NCBI RefSeq assembly: GCF_017873965.1
Contig: NZ_JAGGKT010000004.1
Span: 219,713-283,712 of the forward strand
Direction: 5' to 3'
DNA length: 64,000 nt
Origin: Ammoniphilus resinae
Lineage (GTDB): Bacteria; Bacillota; Bacilli; Aneurinibacillales; RAOX-1
Shown here piece by piece: positions 27,140 to 36,251 of this stretch. A model generated the notes under the pieces. That model did not search any database. It saw only the letters and a program-made list of their open reading frames with translations, and had not been told where the DNA came from. Made by a program: the position numbers and the translations under genes. Numbering within the stretch: position 1 is the stretch's first letter; each line of letters opens with the position of its first letter.

Positions 27140-27553
27140 TCACTTGTATTTTTTTGAAACCAAAAATTGAACAAATGGTAGGGTGACAATGGTAGCACAA
27201 AATACCAACATCAAAGGAACATTAGTTTTGTCTTCTTCACCCTTTCCATATTCGGAAACAGCCAAAATGATTAATACGACCACCATCAAAGCAAAATAAC
27301 TGATCTTACTACTAACTTTTACTATATGTTCCTCTAATTCATCCTTCTGTTCTTCCACGTTATTTCCACCCAAATAACTTGTCTTTCCAAAGGTGTGGAG
27401 TTCCAATAGGGATGCTATGAAAATACTAATCGTAAATAACCCATAGGAATCTATTGTGTGAGAGTTAAAGTATGTAAATGTAATTTTTCCACCAACTGCT
27501 AAAATGCAGATCCAAAGAATAAATTTTACCAACCTTTTTTGCTTCTTTGTCAC
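27140..27553 (-). CDS. Four-span membrane protein paired with XRE regulator
   Basis: A 137-residue protein with four hydrophobic helices and a charged middle loop (NNVEEQKDELEEHIVK). It follows the XRE gene by 14 bases and is surely co-transcribed with it. This pairing (small HTH regulator plus DUF-type membrane protein) is common in Bacillus. The same layout recurs in decayed form at 28.9-29.6 kb. Confidence 0.7.
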   Translation of the reverse strand: MTKKQKRLVKFILWICILAVGGKITFTYFNSHTIDSYGLFTISIFIASLLELHTFGKTSYLGGNNVEEQKDELEEHIVKVSSKISYFALMVVVLIILAVSEYGKGEEDKTNVPLMLVFCATIVTLPFVQFLVSKKYK

Positions 27554-27567
27554 TTATTTATTCCTCC

Positions 27568-27759
27568 TCAATCAACATAAAATAACTCATCGACCTTTAC
27601 CTTCAGAGCTTTTGCCAATCGAAATGCTAGTTGTAAGGTAGGATCATACTTGTTATTTTCTATAGCATTTATTGTTTGGCGAGTGACATTGCATCTTTCT
27701 GCTAACTCCCCTTGCGACCAGCCGTTTGATTCACGTAATTCACGTATATTATTTTCCAT
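27568..27759 (-). CDS. XRE-family helix-turn-helix regulator
   Basis: A 63-residue Cro/CI-type protein of the YozG class. The motif is complete: LRESNGWSQGELAERCNVTRQTINAIENNKYDPTLQLAFRLAKAL. It probably represses its own promoter, which carries two near-identical palindromes (27781-27844). It lies directly upstream of the membrane protein gene. Confidence 0.92.
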   Translation of the reverse strand: MENNIRELRESNGWSQGELAERCNVTRQTINAIENNKYDPTLQLAFRLAKALKVKVDELFYVD

Positions 27760-27780
27760 TAGAATTTAAGCGTGACCCCC

Positions 27781-27844
27781 TGTAAAAATGTTTTTACACC
27801 ATAATTATAAATATCCAACTATTGCGTGTCAAAATGTTTTTACA
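27781..27844 (-). promoter_or_regulatory. Consensus promoter flanked by two 18-bp operator palindromes
   Basis: On the minus strand TTGACA (complement of 27827-27832), exactly 17 bases, then TATAAT (27804-27809), a perfect sigma-A promoter. TGTAAAAATGTTTTTACA lies at 27781-27798 just below the -10, and a near copy TGTCAAAATGTTTTTACA at 27827-27844 covers the -35. The placement suggests autorepression by the XRE protein; the binding itself is inference. Confidence 0.8.
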
Positions 27845-27924
27845 CTACCGGTTGATTAGGTCTTCTGCATAACTTCTCGAGACCCCTTATCTTTAAAGTG
27901 CTGCCCTCTACGTTGCTTAGAAAG

Positions 27925-28215
27925 TTAAATAATTACAGCAAGAAAAATCGTTTGTATAATAGCTATGCTTATCAATAGAAAAATAAGTGTTGTGACATAT
28001 TGTTTTGACTTCTTCAAATACTTCCGCTCCAGAATTGATTTAAATGCCATTGTTATAACAAAATAGAGTATCCAATACCACTTTTGAACATTTATCCTTT
28101 GAAATAAAAAGCGGAAACGTGCATAAAAAGGTAACTAATATAATGCTTCTTTCCCATCGATCAACAATTTTACCAGGGTATCCGAAATCATTTTCTTTTC
28201 TAAATCAAGTATTTT
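27925..28215 (-). pseudogene. DUF4181-like membrane protein remnant
   Basis: One frame reads ENDFGYPGKIVDRWERSIILV to about LFISKD, and then a shifted frame continues WYWILYFVITMAFKSILERKYLKKSKQYV to the TAA at 27925. The pair of transmembrane segments and the ERKYLK.SKQY motif match the Bacillus family DUF4181. No start remains. The stretch 28216-28536 shows nothing recognisable. Confidence 0.5.
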
Positions 28216-28536
28216 ATTTGTTATTTTTTATATAGGGGGTAAATACCAGCGAAGTTGTCACCTACCACAATAAGGAAATGTCAAGACTACAATCAAATTG
28301 TTTAAGTTTAAATACTTTTAACACGCATACCCCTGTCCTGTTTTGGATGGGGGGTAACTTAAAGTATTAAATTTTCTAAAGAATGCCTTAGCAAAACAGA
28401 CCTTTAGAAAAAATAATGTTATTTAATAATCGTGTCCATTTGTTTAATCCGTCCACCCTCATTTTTGTTTTACAGATCACTTTATATTAAAGATTCCTAT
28501 TGTTCCGCAGATAAGTACGCCTAATCCTAAAATGCC

Positions 28537-28803
28537 TTAATTTTGAGGCATTGTAAATGTCACAGAATATCCATTGCTTTCTTCAATTTTCATAAGGATT
28601 TCATTAAGGATTTCTAATGCCCTTTCATTTGAATCATACTTCCCCAAAACTTTACTATCTAAAAATCCACTGCCGATAAACCCATCTATTTTTTTCCCGT
28701 TTATAGTAACTTCTTTCACATTCATCAAACTTTGTTTGTCTTGTGTAGCAATCCATAACATAGAAATACTCATTCCCTTCTGTTCAGTTCTTTTGTACCG
28801 CAA
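28537..28803 (-). CDS. Small conserved protein of unknown function
   Basis: A soluble protein of at most 88 residues. Either the ATG at 28803 or one at 28773/28761 may be used; AGAAGGGA lies just before the 28773 ATG, so the start is unsure. The sequence (MLWIATQDKQSLMNVKEVTINGKKIDG then ALEILNEILMKIEESNGYSVTFTMP) resembles small proteins of Bacillus phages and chromosomes. The function is unknown. Confidence 0.6.
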   Translation of the reverse strand: MRYKRTEQKGMSISMLWIATQDKQSLMNVKEVTINGKKIDGFIGSGFLDSKVLGKYDSNERALEILNEILMKIEESNGYSVTFTMPQN

Positions 28804-28930
28804 TCGGGCCCTTTTCTAAAAAGGATCCCTATTCCAGATAAGTGTCCGATTACTGAGTAAGCTTTTTATTACATTCTGACTTAATAGCAAACAAATTTAG
28901 ATACAATTAAGATCATCCAGTCCAACTAAT

Positions 28931-29365
28931 TTACTCATCTTCTTCCAAATCTTTTTGTTGTTTTATTCTGAGACGATACACATAAGAAACAGGAATAATC
29001 CCGCAAATGAATATAATTCCCCCGATCAGTATGCCATCGCTCCAGTTGAAGTTTGGAGTAATAGATGTAAGGATGGCAAAAGCAACGGCAATGATTGTTA
29101 CTACAACAAGACTTATAATAAGCGACCTTACCGGTTTTTTTGGCTTTTTTTCTTGTTCCACACTTACACTCATGTTTAGGTAACCGTAGACAATCGTAGT
29201 TAGCATGAAGACAAACCATAGCGGGTTATTCGTCATTCCCTCTATCCCATCCTTAAATACCTCATAGCCAAGAATACAGAGAATTCCTGTTGTTTGTACT
29301 ATATAAGCTATTCTTATATGCTGTAGATTCCGTACTATCAGTCGTTCATCTGTGATTTTTTTCAT
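28931..29365 (-). CDS. Four-span membrane protein next to a broken HTH gene
   Basis: A 144-residue protein with four hydrophobic helices (about 18-37, 45-62, 82-104, 112-130) and a charged C-terminus. The ATG overlaps the stop of the XRE pseudogene. The arrangement is the same as the intact XRE/membrane pair at 27.1-27.8 kb, so this is probably a second, decayed copy of that module. The function is unknown. Confidence 0.65.
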   Translation of the reverse strand: MKKITDERLIVRNLQHIRIAYIVQTTGILCILGYEVFKDGIEGMTNNPLWFVFMLTTIVYGYLNMSVSVEQEKKPKKPVRSLIISLVVVTIIAVAFAILTSITPNFNWSDGILIGGIIFICGIIPVSYVYRLRIKQQKDLEEDE

Positions 29366-29566
29366 TCCACGTCCTCCCTATCGATCCAAAAAATTTCGTC
29401 CAATATAGCATTACAACATAACAAATTTGCAGGCACAATTGTAATGTTGGATTATATTTTCCTTTTTCAATTAGGCTGACCGTCTATCGGGTAATGTCTA
29501 CCTCGTTGGCTAGCTCCTGTTGGGTTAACTCAGCTTTACACGGGCAAGCTTTACGTTATTTTTCAT
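29362..29566 (-). pseudogene. Decayed XRE-family regulator
   Basis: Reading the minus strand and allowing two frame changes gives MKNNV, then RKACPCKAELTQQELANEVDITR, a TAG where CAG is expected, TVSLIEKGKYNPTLQLCLQICYV, then ILDEIFWIDREDVE and a TGA that overlaps the next start. The helix-turn-helix is therefore inactive. The partner membrane gene stays open. Confidence 0.7.
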
Positions 29567-29674
29567 AGCGTATCCTTTTAGGAGTAACACATACATTACA
29601 ATATGTAAACTATATATTACAATCAATCGTTGTCTTGAAATTCATTAAGACCTATTTTGGAAGAGGTTTTAAAA

Positions 29675-29713
29675 AGAAAGGGTGATACATAACGAATATG
29701 TACCACCCTTTCT
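29675..29713 (-). terminator. Intrinsic terminator
   Basis: GAAAGGGTG...CACCCTTTC arms around a shorter inner stem, with a T tract on the minus strand. It ends the 29744-30049 gene. Confidence 0.7.
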
Positions 29714-29743
29714 CGTTCAACGACCGCACCTGATAATAGTTAT

Positions 29744-30049
29744 TTATGAAGAATTGTTACCTTCCTTACAATAAAATTCATAAGCAAAAAATCCAAATAA
29801 ATAGCCTATTCCAGCTCCTAGACTAATAGTAACCACTGGAGAGACTGAAAAAAATATGCCTAAGATTATACCGAGGGTGCAACCAAAAAGCATTCCTATT
29901 GGTATCAAACTATTTAAATAAATATGAGTGGTTTTTGACTTTTTCTTACCTAGGCTGCCTTGGTTATATTTCTGTTTCAGCCTTTCAATTACGTATACTA
30001 CAATTACCCCCACTATTACAACAGGTACAATCGCCATGACTAACCCCAT
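29744..30049 (-). CDS. Three-span membrane protein, unknown
   Basis: A 101-residue protein with an N-terminal helix, a basic loop (KQKYNQGSLGKKKSKTTH) and a Gly-rich pair of C-terminal helices. Unknown family. The 84 bases to the next gene hold no clear signal. Confidence 0.6.
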   Translation of the reverse strand: MGLVMAIVPVVIVGVIVVYVIERLKQKYNQGSLGKKKSKTTHIYLNSLIPIGMLFGCTLGIILGIFFSVSPVVTISLGAGIGYLFGFFAYEFYCKEGNNSS

Positions 30050-30133
30050 GATAGAATCTCCATCTCCTTCACTTTTTATATGAGATCAACACCTGTTATT
30101 TAAATTTTTTTGGCAAATAAACGCGCCCTTTGT

Positions 30134-30337
30134 TTAATAATTTCTATCCAAAAACAGGAGTAGATAACTGCCTGCACAAAGAAAAAATGCTACTCGAGTT
30201 ATAATATAAATTGAAAGTTCAAGTGAATTTAGTTTTCTTTCCCTTTTAACCTTTTTAAAATGTCTATAATAATAAAATGAACATAAGAGTAGAATTATTG
30301 CCGAAAGTTGGAATATGTTTTCCAATAGATTAACCAA
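30134..30337 (-). CDS. Small two-span membrane protein
   Basis: A 67-residue protein from a TTG start (GAGGAGATGG upstream). Two hydrophobic helices are separated by a very basic loop (RHFKKVKRERK). Not recognised. Confidence 0.5.
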   Translation of the reverse strand: MVNLLENIFQLSAIILLLCSFYYYRHFKKVKRERKLNSLELSIYIITRVAFFLCAGSYLLLFLDRNY

Positions 30338-30451
30338 AAAACCATCTCCTCAAATTAATGATATACTTCAGTTAAAAAAGACAATTCTCCTTTTTGATGA
30401 AACCTGCCAGTTAAGTAATGATGCGGGTCCTGTTCCCTTTGCACTGAGTCG

Positions 30452-31153
30452 TTAGCTTAATAAACGTAGCAATTTGATTAACTTTATTATTTTTTCATCG
30501 TCTCCTGGGTCAACATATAATAATTTTGTATTTTTAATTATATCCTTCATTTCTTCTATAATTTTGTTTTTATCTATATTATCAGGAGGGGGAAAACCTC
30601 CGTACCAACGTGATGGAACGTTGTATACATTAATCGTACCATCCCCATTACCACTATAGGTCACCGACCCATCTAATAAGCGATCACCCGTTAACTGGAT
30701 AACATCTTCAGGATACATAACACTCGTGTAGTATTTAGTATCCAGTGGTGTGCCAGCTGAAATATGTTGAACATTCAATCTATCTATGTCTTGATTGGAC
30801 CCCAGTTGCAACCAAACTCGAGCATATTCAATTTGTCTACTCGAATACTGGGATAGCGGGTCTTTATCTTCCTTACCACCTACATTTAAGTCACTATTAT
30901 CAGACTCAATCGAATTTGTATTCTGATTTTTTTCTTGTTCTGACTCATCATCCGCTTTTATGGACTGTGATTCGTTTATATTTTCATGATTATTATTGTC
31001 TGTATTGAATGAGTCATAAAAAGCCGTATTATCTTCCTGTTTATTTGTGGTCGATGAATTAATAGATGACTGAACACTCTGATCTATAGAATTAGAACAA
31101 GCTGCAAAAATCATCAATATTGCTACCAAAACAACAAAAAAAACATTCTTCAA
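30452..31153 (-). CDS. Lipoprotein of a conserved Bacillus family
   Basis: A 233-residue lipoprotein. The signal ends in a FAAC lipobox, followed by a long Ser/Asn/Glu/Asp-rich disordered linker (about 22-95) and a compact domain. The domain contains SSRQIEYARVWLQLGSNQDI and GDGTINVYNVPSRWYGGFPPP. I recall similar lipoproteins in many Bacillus genomes but no assigned function. Confidence 0.75.
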   Translation of the reverse strand: MKNVFFVVLVAILMIFAACSNSIDQSVQSSINSSTTNKQEDNTAFYDSFNTDNNNHENINESQSIKADDESEQEKNQNTNSIESDNSDLNVGGKEDKDPLSQYSSRQIEYARVWLQLGSNQDIDRLNVQHISAGTPLDTKYYTSVMYPEDVIQLTGDRLLDGSVTYSGNGDGTINVYNVPSRWYGGFPPPDNIDKNKIIEEMKDIIKNTKLLYVDPGDDEKIIKLIKLLRLLS

Positions 31154-31444
31154 TATTTACACTTCCTTGTATGCATATTGGCCAATACTTCAACAGCAAA
31201 AAAAGAACGAACGATCCATTTAGTTAGAAATAATTCTTTCGAAACAAAAAGCTTACAACTGCACTAATAATAATTGCAAATATAACTTTAAGTATTACAA
31301 CAATGTTTTATTGATGAATAATATTTTATAACCAAAATTATGAGGATAATCCCGAAAGATATAATGTAATCCTTTTTCTCTGAAGTTAACCATTTCTACA
31401 ACCTACAATTACATTTTAACACAAGACACTGAAACTACTCAGCT

Positions 31445-31515
31445 ATCCCAATCACACAATAAGCCGCCTGTATAGCAGCCATTAATTGCTTATTCAGCTA
31501 TTGAATACCATTACT
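31445..31515 (-). repeat. GGnATTC-hairpin repeat, copy 8, in a gene-free stretch
   Basis: Minus strand: GGTATTCAATAG (about 31503-31514), a spacer, then GGCTGC...GCGGCTTATT. It is the only feature I can support in the 31154-32047 stretch. A possible 30-codon hydrophobic frame at about 31300-31400 on the minus strand has no start. Confidence 0.45.
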
Positions 31516-32047
31516 TCAATAATTACATTGTTTATTATTGATTGTTTGACCAAAATAGAAAGGGTATGAATTACGTTTTACTAACATTTTCGAATGTATC
31601 ATTATCCTTAATATGTATAGCTGTATCAACATACAGGTCCCCTCATTTTTTGCGATTCCTCAATTCACCAAGCAATGCAGATCATAAAATGAATAGTAAT
31701 TATAATTTTAGGAATTTAAACCATACAAAACATTTGTAACAAAGCAAGAGCTAGGACATGCCTTCCCGTACTTTTTAATGGAATTTTCGCCATTGATTTA
31801 ATATCTATATTCTCATTTATAGAAACACTTTTTTGTCACTTTTAAATTAATGAACCATATTGGTGTCTCTTTTTAAGGACAAAAAAATGAATACATTATT
31901 TCCTAAAATATTGTTTTCTAAACGCTTATCAATAATTGTAAGAAATCACTATGTTGTCCTTGGACAAAAGTTACACATGTTAATTCCAAATTATAGATTT
32001 AGTGATATGATGAATTTATGTAAGAAGAAATTTGAAGGAGTTTGACA

Positions 32048-32275
32048 ATGAGTGAAAATCTAAAATCTGAAAGTGATATTCGACAGAGGTATCAAACAAC
32101 AGTACCCCAAGATATACGAGAAAAGATGGGGCTGGAAATCGGAGATTCTTTACTTTGGTCGTATGATAAAGAGCAAGATGAGATTCGAATAATTAAAAAG
32201 CCAAAGAGTTTTTCTGATAGCTTATGGGAATTGGGATCACTACTAAACAAAGATGGTTTGGATACGACAAAGTAA
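32048..32275 (+). CDS. AbrB/SpoVT-type antitoxin
   Basis: A 75-residue swapped-hairpin DNA-binding protein (RYQTTVPQDIREKMGLEIGDSLLWSYDKE). It starts at 32048 with GAAGGAG upstream. The next gene begins 13 bases on and encodes a PIN-like protein, so this is the antitoxin and autorepressor of a type II toxin-antitoxin pair. No second antitoxin is near. Confidence 0.85.
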   Translation: MSENLKSESDIRQRYQTTVPQDIREKMGLEIGDSLLWSYDKEQDEIRIIKKPKSFSDSLWELGSLLNKDGLDTTK

Positions 32276-32288
32276 AAGAGAGGAGAAA

Positions 32289-32744
32289 ATGAACGTGGAG
32301 AATCAAGAAATAATGAAATATGATCGAATTATGTTGGATGAGTCTATTTTTTGTTTTGCTTTGGAACGAGATCAAACTTACGGCAACGGATCATTGAAGA
32401 TTTTGGAGCGAATTGAGAAAGGAGAGATTGAGCAAGCGTATCTTTCCGCTTTGTCTTATGCGAAAATTATTGGCCATTATGATAATGAAGAAGTGGCAAG
32501 AAAAATATTAATGCTCTTATCTCATTTCCCTAACCTTACGATTGTCCCGTTTGACTTTAAGGCTGCCGAACAAACCGCAAATGTTCAAAGAAAGTATCAA
32601 TTAACTTTTGACCAGGCTGTCTTTGTAGCAACAGCGATCATGAATAACGCGCAACTAATTGTAACGGAAACCAAATCAATACAAATTGAGGTCCCAGGAA
32701 TAGAATGGTTTGATGTGGAGTACTTGAAAAAATTTGGAGGGTAA
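32289..32744 (+). CDS. PIN-domain toxin
   Basis: A 151-residue PIN-type nuclease-like protein, probable toxin partner of the AbrB-type antitoxin. The first acidic residue is in MLDESIFCFAL. The normal second acid is Lys in LSALSYAKIIG. The third is in LTFDQAVFVATAI and the fourth in VTETKS (Glu in place of the more usual Asp). The loss of the second acid could weaken catalysis. The start at 32289 has GAGGAG upstream; an earlier in-frame start at 32253 overlaps the antitoxin. Confidence 0.75.
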   Translation: MNVENQEIMKYDRIMLDESIFCFALERDQTYGNGSLKILERIEKGEIEQAYLSALSYAKIIGHYDNEEVARKILMLLSHFPNLTIVPFDFKAAEQTANVQRKYQLTFDQAVFVATAIMNNAQLIVTETKSIQIEVPGIEWFDVEYLKKFGG

Positions 32745-32800
32745 TTTATTAGTGGGATGAGGAGCGTTATCCACTATTCAATGGAGAGTCATTTGGAAAA

Positions 32801-32837
32801 GGGTCACAAACTGGAAATAAAATCCGCGCTGTGACCC
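32801..32837. terminator. Bidirectional terminator between toxin and SLH gene
   Basis: GGGTCACA and TGTGACCC arms with A-rich left and TTTTT right flank. It serves the plus-strand toxin operon and, on the other strand, the SLH protein gene. Confidence 0.75.
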
Positions 32838-32881
32838 ATTTTTACACATATTTCAGACCCCATTATGAAATTTTCTTTAAT

Positions 32882-35665
32882 TTAATCGTAAACCACTTGA
32901 AAGACCGCCGCTTTTCCATCCGCTCCGACTACCCACGTATAAATAGGGATTGCGTGGAGTGAAAGTACCATACCGTTTAATTCTGTCGGGCCATTAAATG
33001 TATTATCTGGAGTTCCCATGTACACCTTGAACTGTGTCTGCCCAGGGAAGAAAGACGACAGATCATAATATAACGGATCCCCGCTGCGAACCACTATCAT
33101 CCCATTGGGGATAAGTGGTGCAGTGCGTACGGTAAACGTGTAAGGTGTGACACCACCCTTACCATCATTAGCAGTGACTGTAACCGTCGTGCTTCCCGCC
33201 TCATTGCCCGGCGAGAGCGTCAGATCATTGCCATTCACAAAAACGTTAACAAACGCAGCTGAGCCTGAAGTAGCAGTAAATTCCAATGTATCGCCGTCCT
33301 CATCACCAAACAATTGTGTAAGGTCGAATGTTCGTGAATTGGTAACATCGGGCGTTAAAACTTGTTCATAAATCATACTCTCAACAGTTGGGGCGTGATT
33401 ATCCGGAGCCACTGGGTTCGTCGTGATAGTAATCGTTACATCTGAATCTCGACTTAACAATTCTCCCTTTATAGTAATCGTTCCTTGTCCTTGCAAATTA
33501 GTAATTGTTCCAGTTACGTTTGTTAAAATAATTTCATTTTGACCTTGTTCGAAGAATGGATTACCAGGAGGTGAATATCCATTAAAAGTTAATCCGGAAA
33601 AATCACCACCGAATACAATAGTTTCTTCATTTATAAGGCTAGATTTAAAGACATCTCCATCTACTGTTAAACGCCAATTTTCCCAATCGATACTACCAGG
33701 AGACTTAGATGAAAAAACATTGAGTGGTAAAGTGCTACCAAGTGACACAGTTGCTGTTGGCGGAGCAAGATTCTCAATAGGACCTACTGGATTACTTTCT
33801 ACGGGTGTTCCTTGTAGAGTTCCTGTACTTGCCAGCGGGGTCACTTCAAAGCTGATATACTTCCCTACATCCTCTGCTATTAAAGTATATTCACTTGATG
33901 TCGCCCCATCTATGGCTACCTTGTTTGTTCCTGTTGAATCATCGGCACGTATCCATTTAAATGTTGATATTCCCTGTGTGTCATTTTCAGTATCTGAATA
34001 TGTATAGATCCCATTTAATGTTTGTCCAAGTTGCGGTGTTCCACTTATTTCTATATCTGTTGCTGTTGGAGCCTGATTTGGTGTTTGCTGAACACTTACG
34101 TTAAATGAAACACTTACTTCCCCTCCGTTACCATCATAAGCTGTAACATTAACTGAAGCTGTCCCTTCACCTACAGCTCTAATGAAAAAACCACCGTCAT
34201 TATAAAAGTTAACTACATCTTCATTGCTTGAAATGATCTCATAACGAAGATCATCTTCATCTTCATCAGAAAAAAGAGAATTTAAATCATCAGTTATAAG
34301 GTAATTTTCACCGATACTTAATAATATTGGTTCTGTGCTTTCATCCCCTATAAATTTAGGATCATGATTAACTGGTTGTGAAAAGCCGACATAAACACGG
34401 AATGTAGCGGATACCGTACCATTCTTTTTATCATCTGCTTTTACAGTTATGGTTGCTTCCCCTTGATTAAGAGGTGTAAGTTTAATCTTGTTCAAACCAT
34501 TCTCCGAAAAAACGTCTGCTGTAACGATCTTTACATCATCTGAAACTACAGAATAAGATAATACATCTCCATCAGGATCACTAAAGTGATTGTCTATTTC
34601 AACATACTTTATACTCCCTACAAGTAGTTCCCGATCAGTAAATCCGCTAACCACTAGAGGAGAACGATTTACTGGTGTATTATCATTGTCATTACTGTCG
34701 TTACTTCCCCCTCCCCCACCAGAACTTGAACCACCGCTCGAAGGTGATGAAGGATTTATTTTTTCGGTTTTAATCTCTTTAAAAGATCCATTAGAAGTTT
34801 TATTCTTTTTGTACTCTACGCGGATTTTACCTTCAGAAGGCAGGTTTTCTATTTTAATAGTAACGCTTTTCTTATCTTCAGAAAGAGTAACATTCTGTAT
34901 GGTGATAACTTTTCCGTTCTCGTCTATAAAAACTAGGTCTTCAGGAGATAACTCAAGAAGTTCTTTTGTAAAAGATACTGTTATGGTTTTGTTGTCAATC
35001 TGTGTAACAGTACCTATTTTCGGACTAATTTCATCTTGAGCCTTTAAAAAATTTGACGCAACGAGTGCTACAGCTTGACGATCTGCATTATTCTGGGGAT
35101 TAAAATGACCATCTCCCATACCATTAATCAACCCTAATTCAACAGCGGTTGCAACGGCATCCTTAGCGTAATCAGCAATTTGACCCGCATCAGAGAAAGT
35201 TAAGTTAGCTCCCTTACCAGTTGCTTCTATGCCTAATGCTCGTACAAAGAGAACAGCCATATCTTGGCGAGAAAGAGTGGCTCCAATTCCAAATGTTCCA
35301 TCCCCAGTACCCTTAATTAAACCTGCTTTGGCTGCAGCTTCTACATATTTAAAGGCATAGTGTGTGTTAGGTACATCGGAAAACGTTGCAGTTGCTGGGG
35401 CACTAGTTACATCAAAGTTCAATGCTTTTGCCAAAATAATTGCAAAATCTTGTCTTTCAATTTTCCCCGTGGGATCGAACTTTCCATCACCTTTACCATT
35501 TAAAATACCTTTCTCTACTAACCCCTGGATAGCATCTTTAGCGTAAGAGTTGTTGATATCAGCTAAAGGAGTTGCTGCAAGGGCACTCAACGAAAATGAA
35601 GACAAAGCTAACAAACCACTTAAAAGCAAGTTATTAAATATTTTATAGACTATTCTCTTTTTCAA
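32882..35665 (-). CDS. SLH-domain cell-surface protein with cadherin-like repeats
   Basis: A 927-residue exported protein from a TTG start (GAGAGG upstream). A signal peptide ends near ALAA. Three SLH domains (about 32-75, 92-135, 153-205; NSYAKDAIQGLVEKGILNGKGDG and its repeats) anchor it to pyruvylated wall polymer. Then comes a Big-type domain, a Ser/Gly-rich linker (about 308-330) and several dystroglycan/cadherin-like modules each with a DPDGD or DEDED calcium-type loop. A C-terminal domain ends VVYD. It is probably an adhesin or surface-layer component. Confidence 0.85.
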   Translation of the reverse strand: MKKRIVYKIFNNLLLSGLLALSSFSLSALAATPLADINNSYAKDAIQGLVEKGILNGKGDGKFDPTGKIERQDFAIILAKALNFDVTSAPATATFSDVPNTHYAFKYVEAAAKAGLIKGTGDGTFGIGATLSRQDMAVLFVRALGIEATGKGANLTFSDAGQIADYAKDAVATAVELGLINGMGDGHFNPQNNADRQAVALVASNFLKAQDEISPKIGTVTQIDNKTITVSFTKELLELSPEDLVFIDENGKVITIQNVTLSEDKKSVTIKIENLPSEGKIRVEYKKNKTSNGSFKEIKTEKINPSSPSSGGSSSGGGGGSNDSNDNDNTPVNRSPLVVSGFTDRELLVGSIKYVEIDNHFSDPDGDVLSYSVVSDDVKIVTADVFSENGLNKIKLTPLNQGEATITVKADDKKNGTVSATFRVYVGFSQPVNHDPKFIGDESTEPILLSIGENYLITDDLNSLFSDEDEDDLRYEIISSNEDVVNFYNDGGFFIRAVGEGTASVNVTAYDGNGGEVSVSFNVSVQQTPNQAPTATDIEISGTPQLGQTLNGIYTYSDTENDTQGISTFKWIRADDSTGTNKVAIDGATSSEYTLIAEDVGKYISFEVTPLASTGTLQGTPVESNPVGPIENLAPPTATVSLGSTLPLNVFSSKSPGSIDWENWRLTVDGDVFKSSLINEETIVFGGDFSGLTFNGYSPPGNPFFEQGQNEIILTNVTGTITNLQGQGTITIKGELLSRDSDVTITITTNPVAPDNHAPTVESMIYEQVLTPDVTNSRTFDLTQLFGDEDGDTLEFTATSGSAAFVNVFVNGNDLTLSPGNEAGSTTVTVTANDGKGGVTPYTFTVRTAPLIPNGMIVVRSGDPLYYDLSSFFPGQTQFKVYMGTPDNTFNGPTELNGMVLSLHAIPIYTWVVGADGKAAVFQVVYD

Positions 35666-35843
35666 CCAAACCTCTCCCTCTTCTAGTAAAAAGTGACAAT
35701 ACCATTTTATTCTACCAATGGATTCATTTAATTCAATAATTTTTTCACTATATTGGTAAGACTAATCTATCAAAGGTATCACACTGTTCAGAAAAAATCT
35801 CGGTAGAATCATTTTCAGAAAAAGAAAATTTAAATCCGGGAAA

Positions 35844-36034
35844 ATAAAAAAACTAGCTATCTTTAAACGCGAATCATCATCCATTCGTGGCATGGAAAAT
35901 ATCGGTTTAAGGAACAGCTAGGACTTTAAAATTTATTCACCTTTGTGAATGTAATCGAGTTTTATCAGTTAAATTGAAACGAATTTCTCACCTTAAATGA
36001 AATTTATCTCACCCAGAATGAAAAATCACAAATT
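35844..36034. repeat. Long direct repeat, copy A
   Basis: About 190 bases, from AAATAAAAAAACTAGCT to AATCACAAATTT, matched by 37347-37536 with many scattered differences. Both copies hold ATCATCCATT, GTTTTATCA.TTAAATTGAAAC, and the TCTCACC...TCTCACCCAGAATGAAAAATCAC block. They flank the HEPN gene. The remaining bases of 35666-36251 carry the palindrome listed next and AT-rich sequence. Confidence 0.75.
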
Positions 36035-36058
36035 TTGTGATTTTTCATCTTAGGTGAG
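36008..36058. repeat. 51-bp near-perfect palindrome
   Basis: CTCACCCAGAATGAAAAATCAC on the left is repeated inverted on the right, ending CTTAGGTGAG, with three mismatches. Copy B of the direct repeat stops at the centre of this palindrome. Such a long stem suggests a recombination or replication signal, or a strong bidirectional terminator. Confidence 0.65.
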
Positions 36059-36251
36059 AATAACATATTGAAAAATCCTATAGACACATCTCACTTGTTT
36101 CAAATTGATTGAGAAAAAATTAAAAAGAAAACCATACACGTAAATTTATTTCATATTTTTTGAGAAAAAAAGCAATTTATATTATTCATCTTTACGCATA
36201 CTACCAAGTACTGCTCACTTTATAGATCCACAGTAGGACACTTGGAGAGAG

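Noticed and set aside
31300..31400. Short hydrophobic minus-strand frame
   Set aside because: There is no start codon or ribosome site. It is perhaps a remnant, but too short to support.
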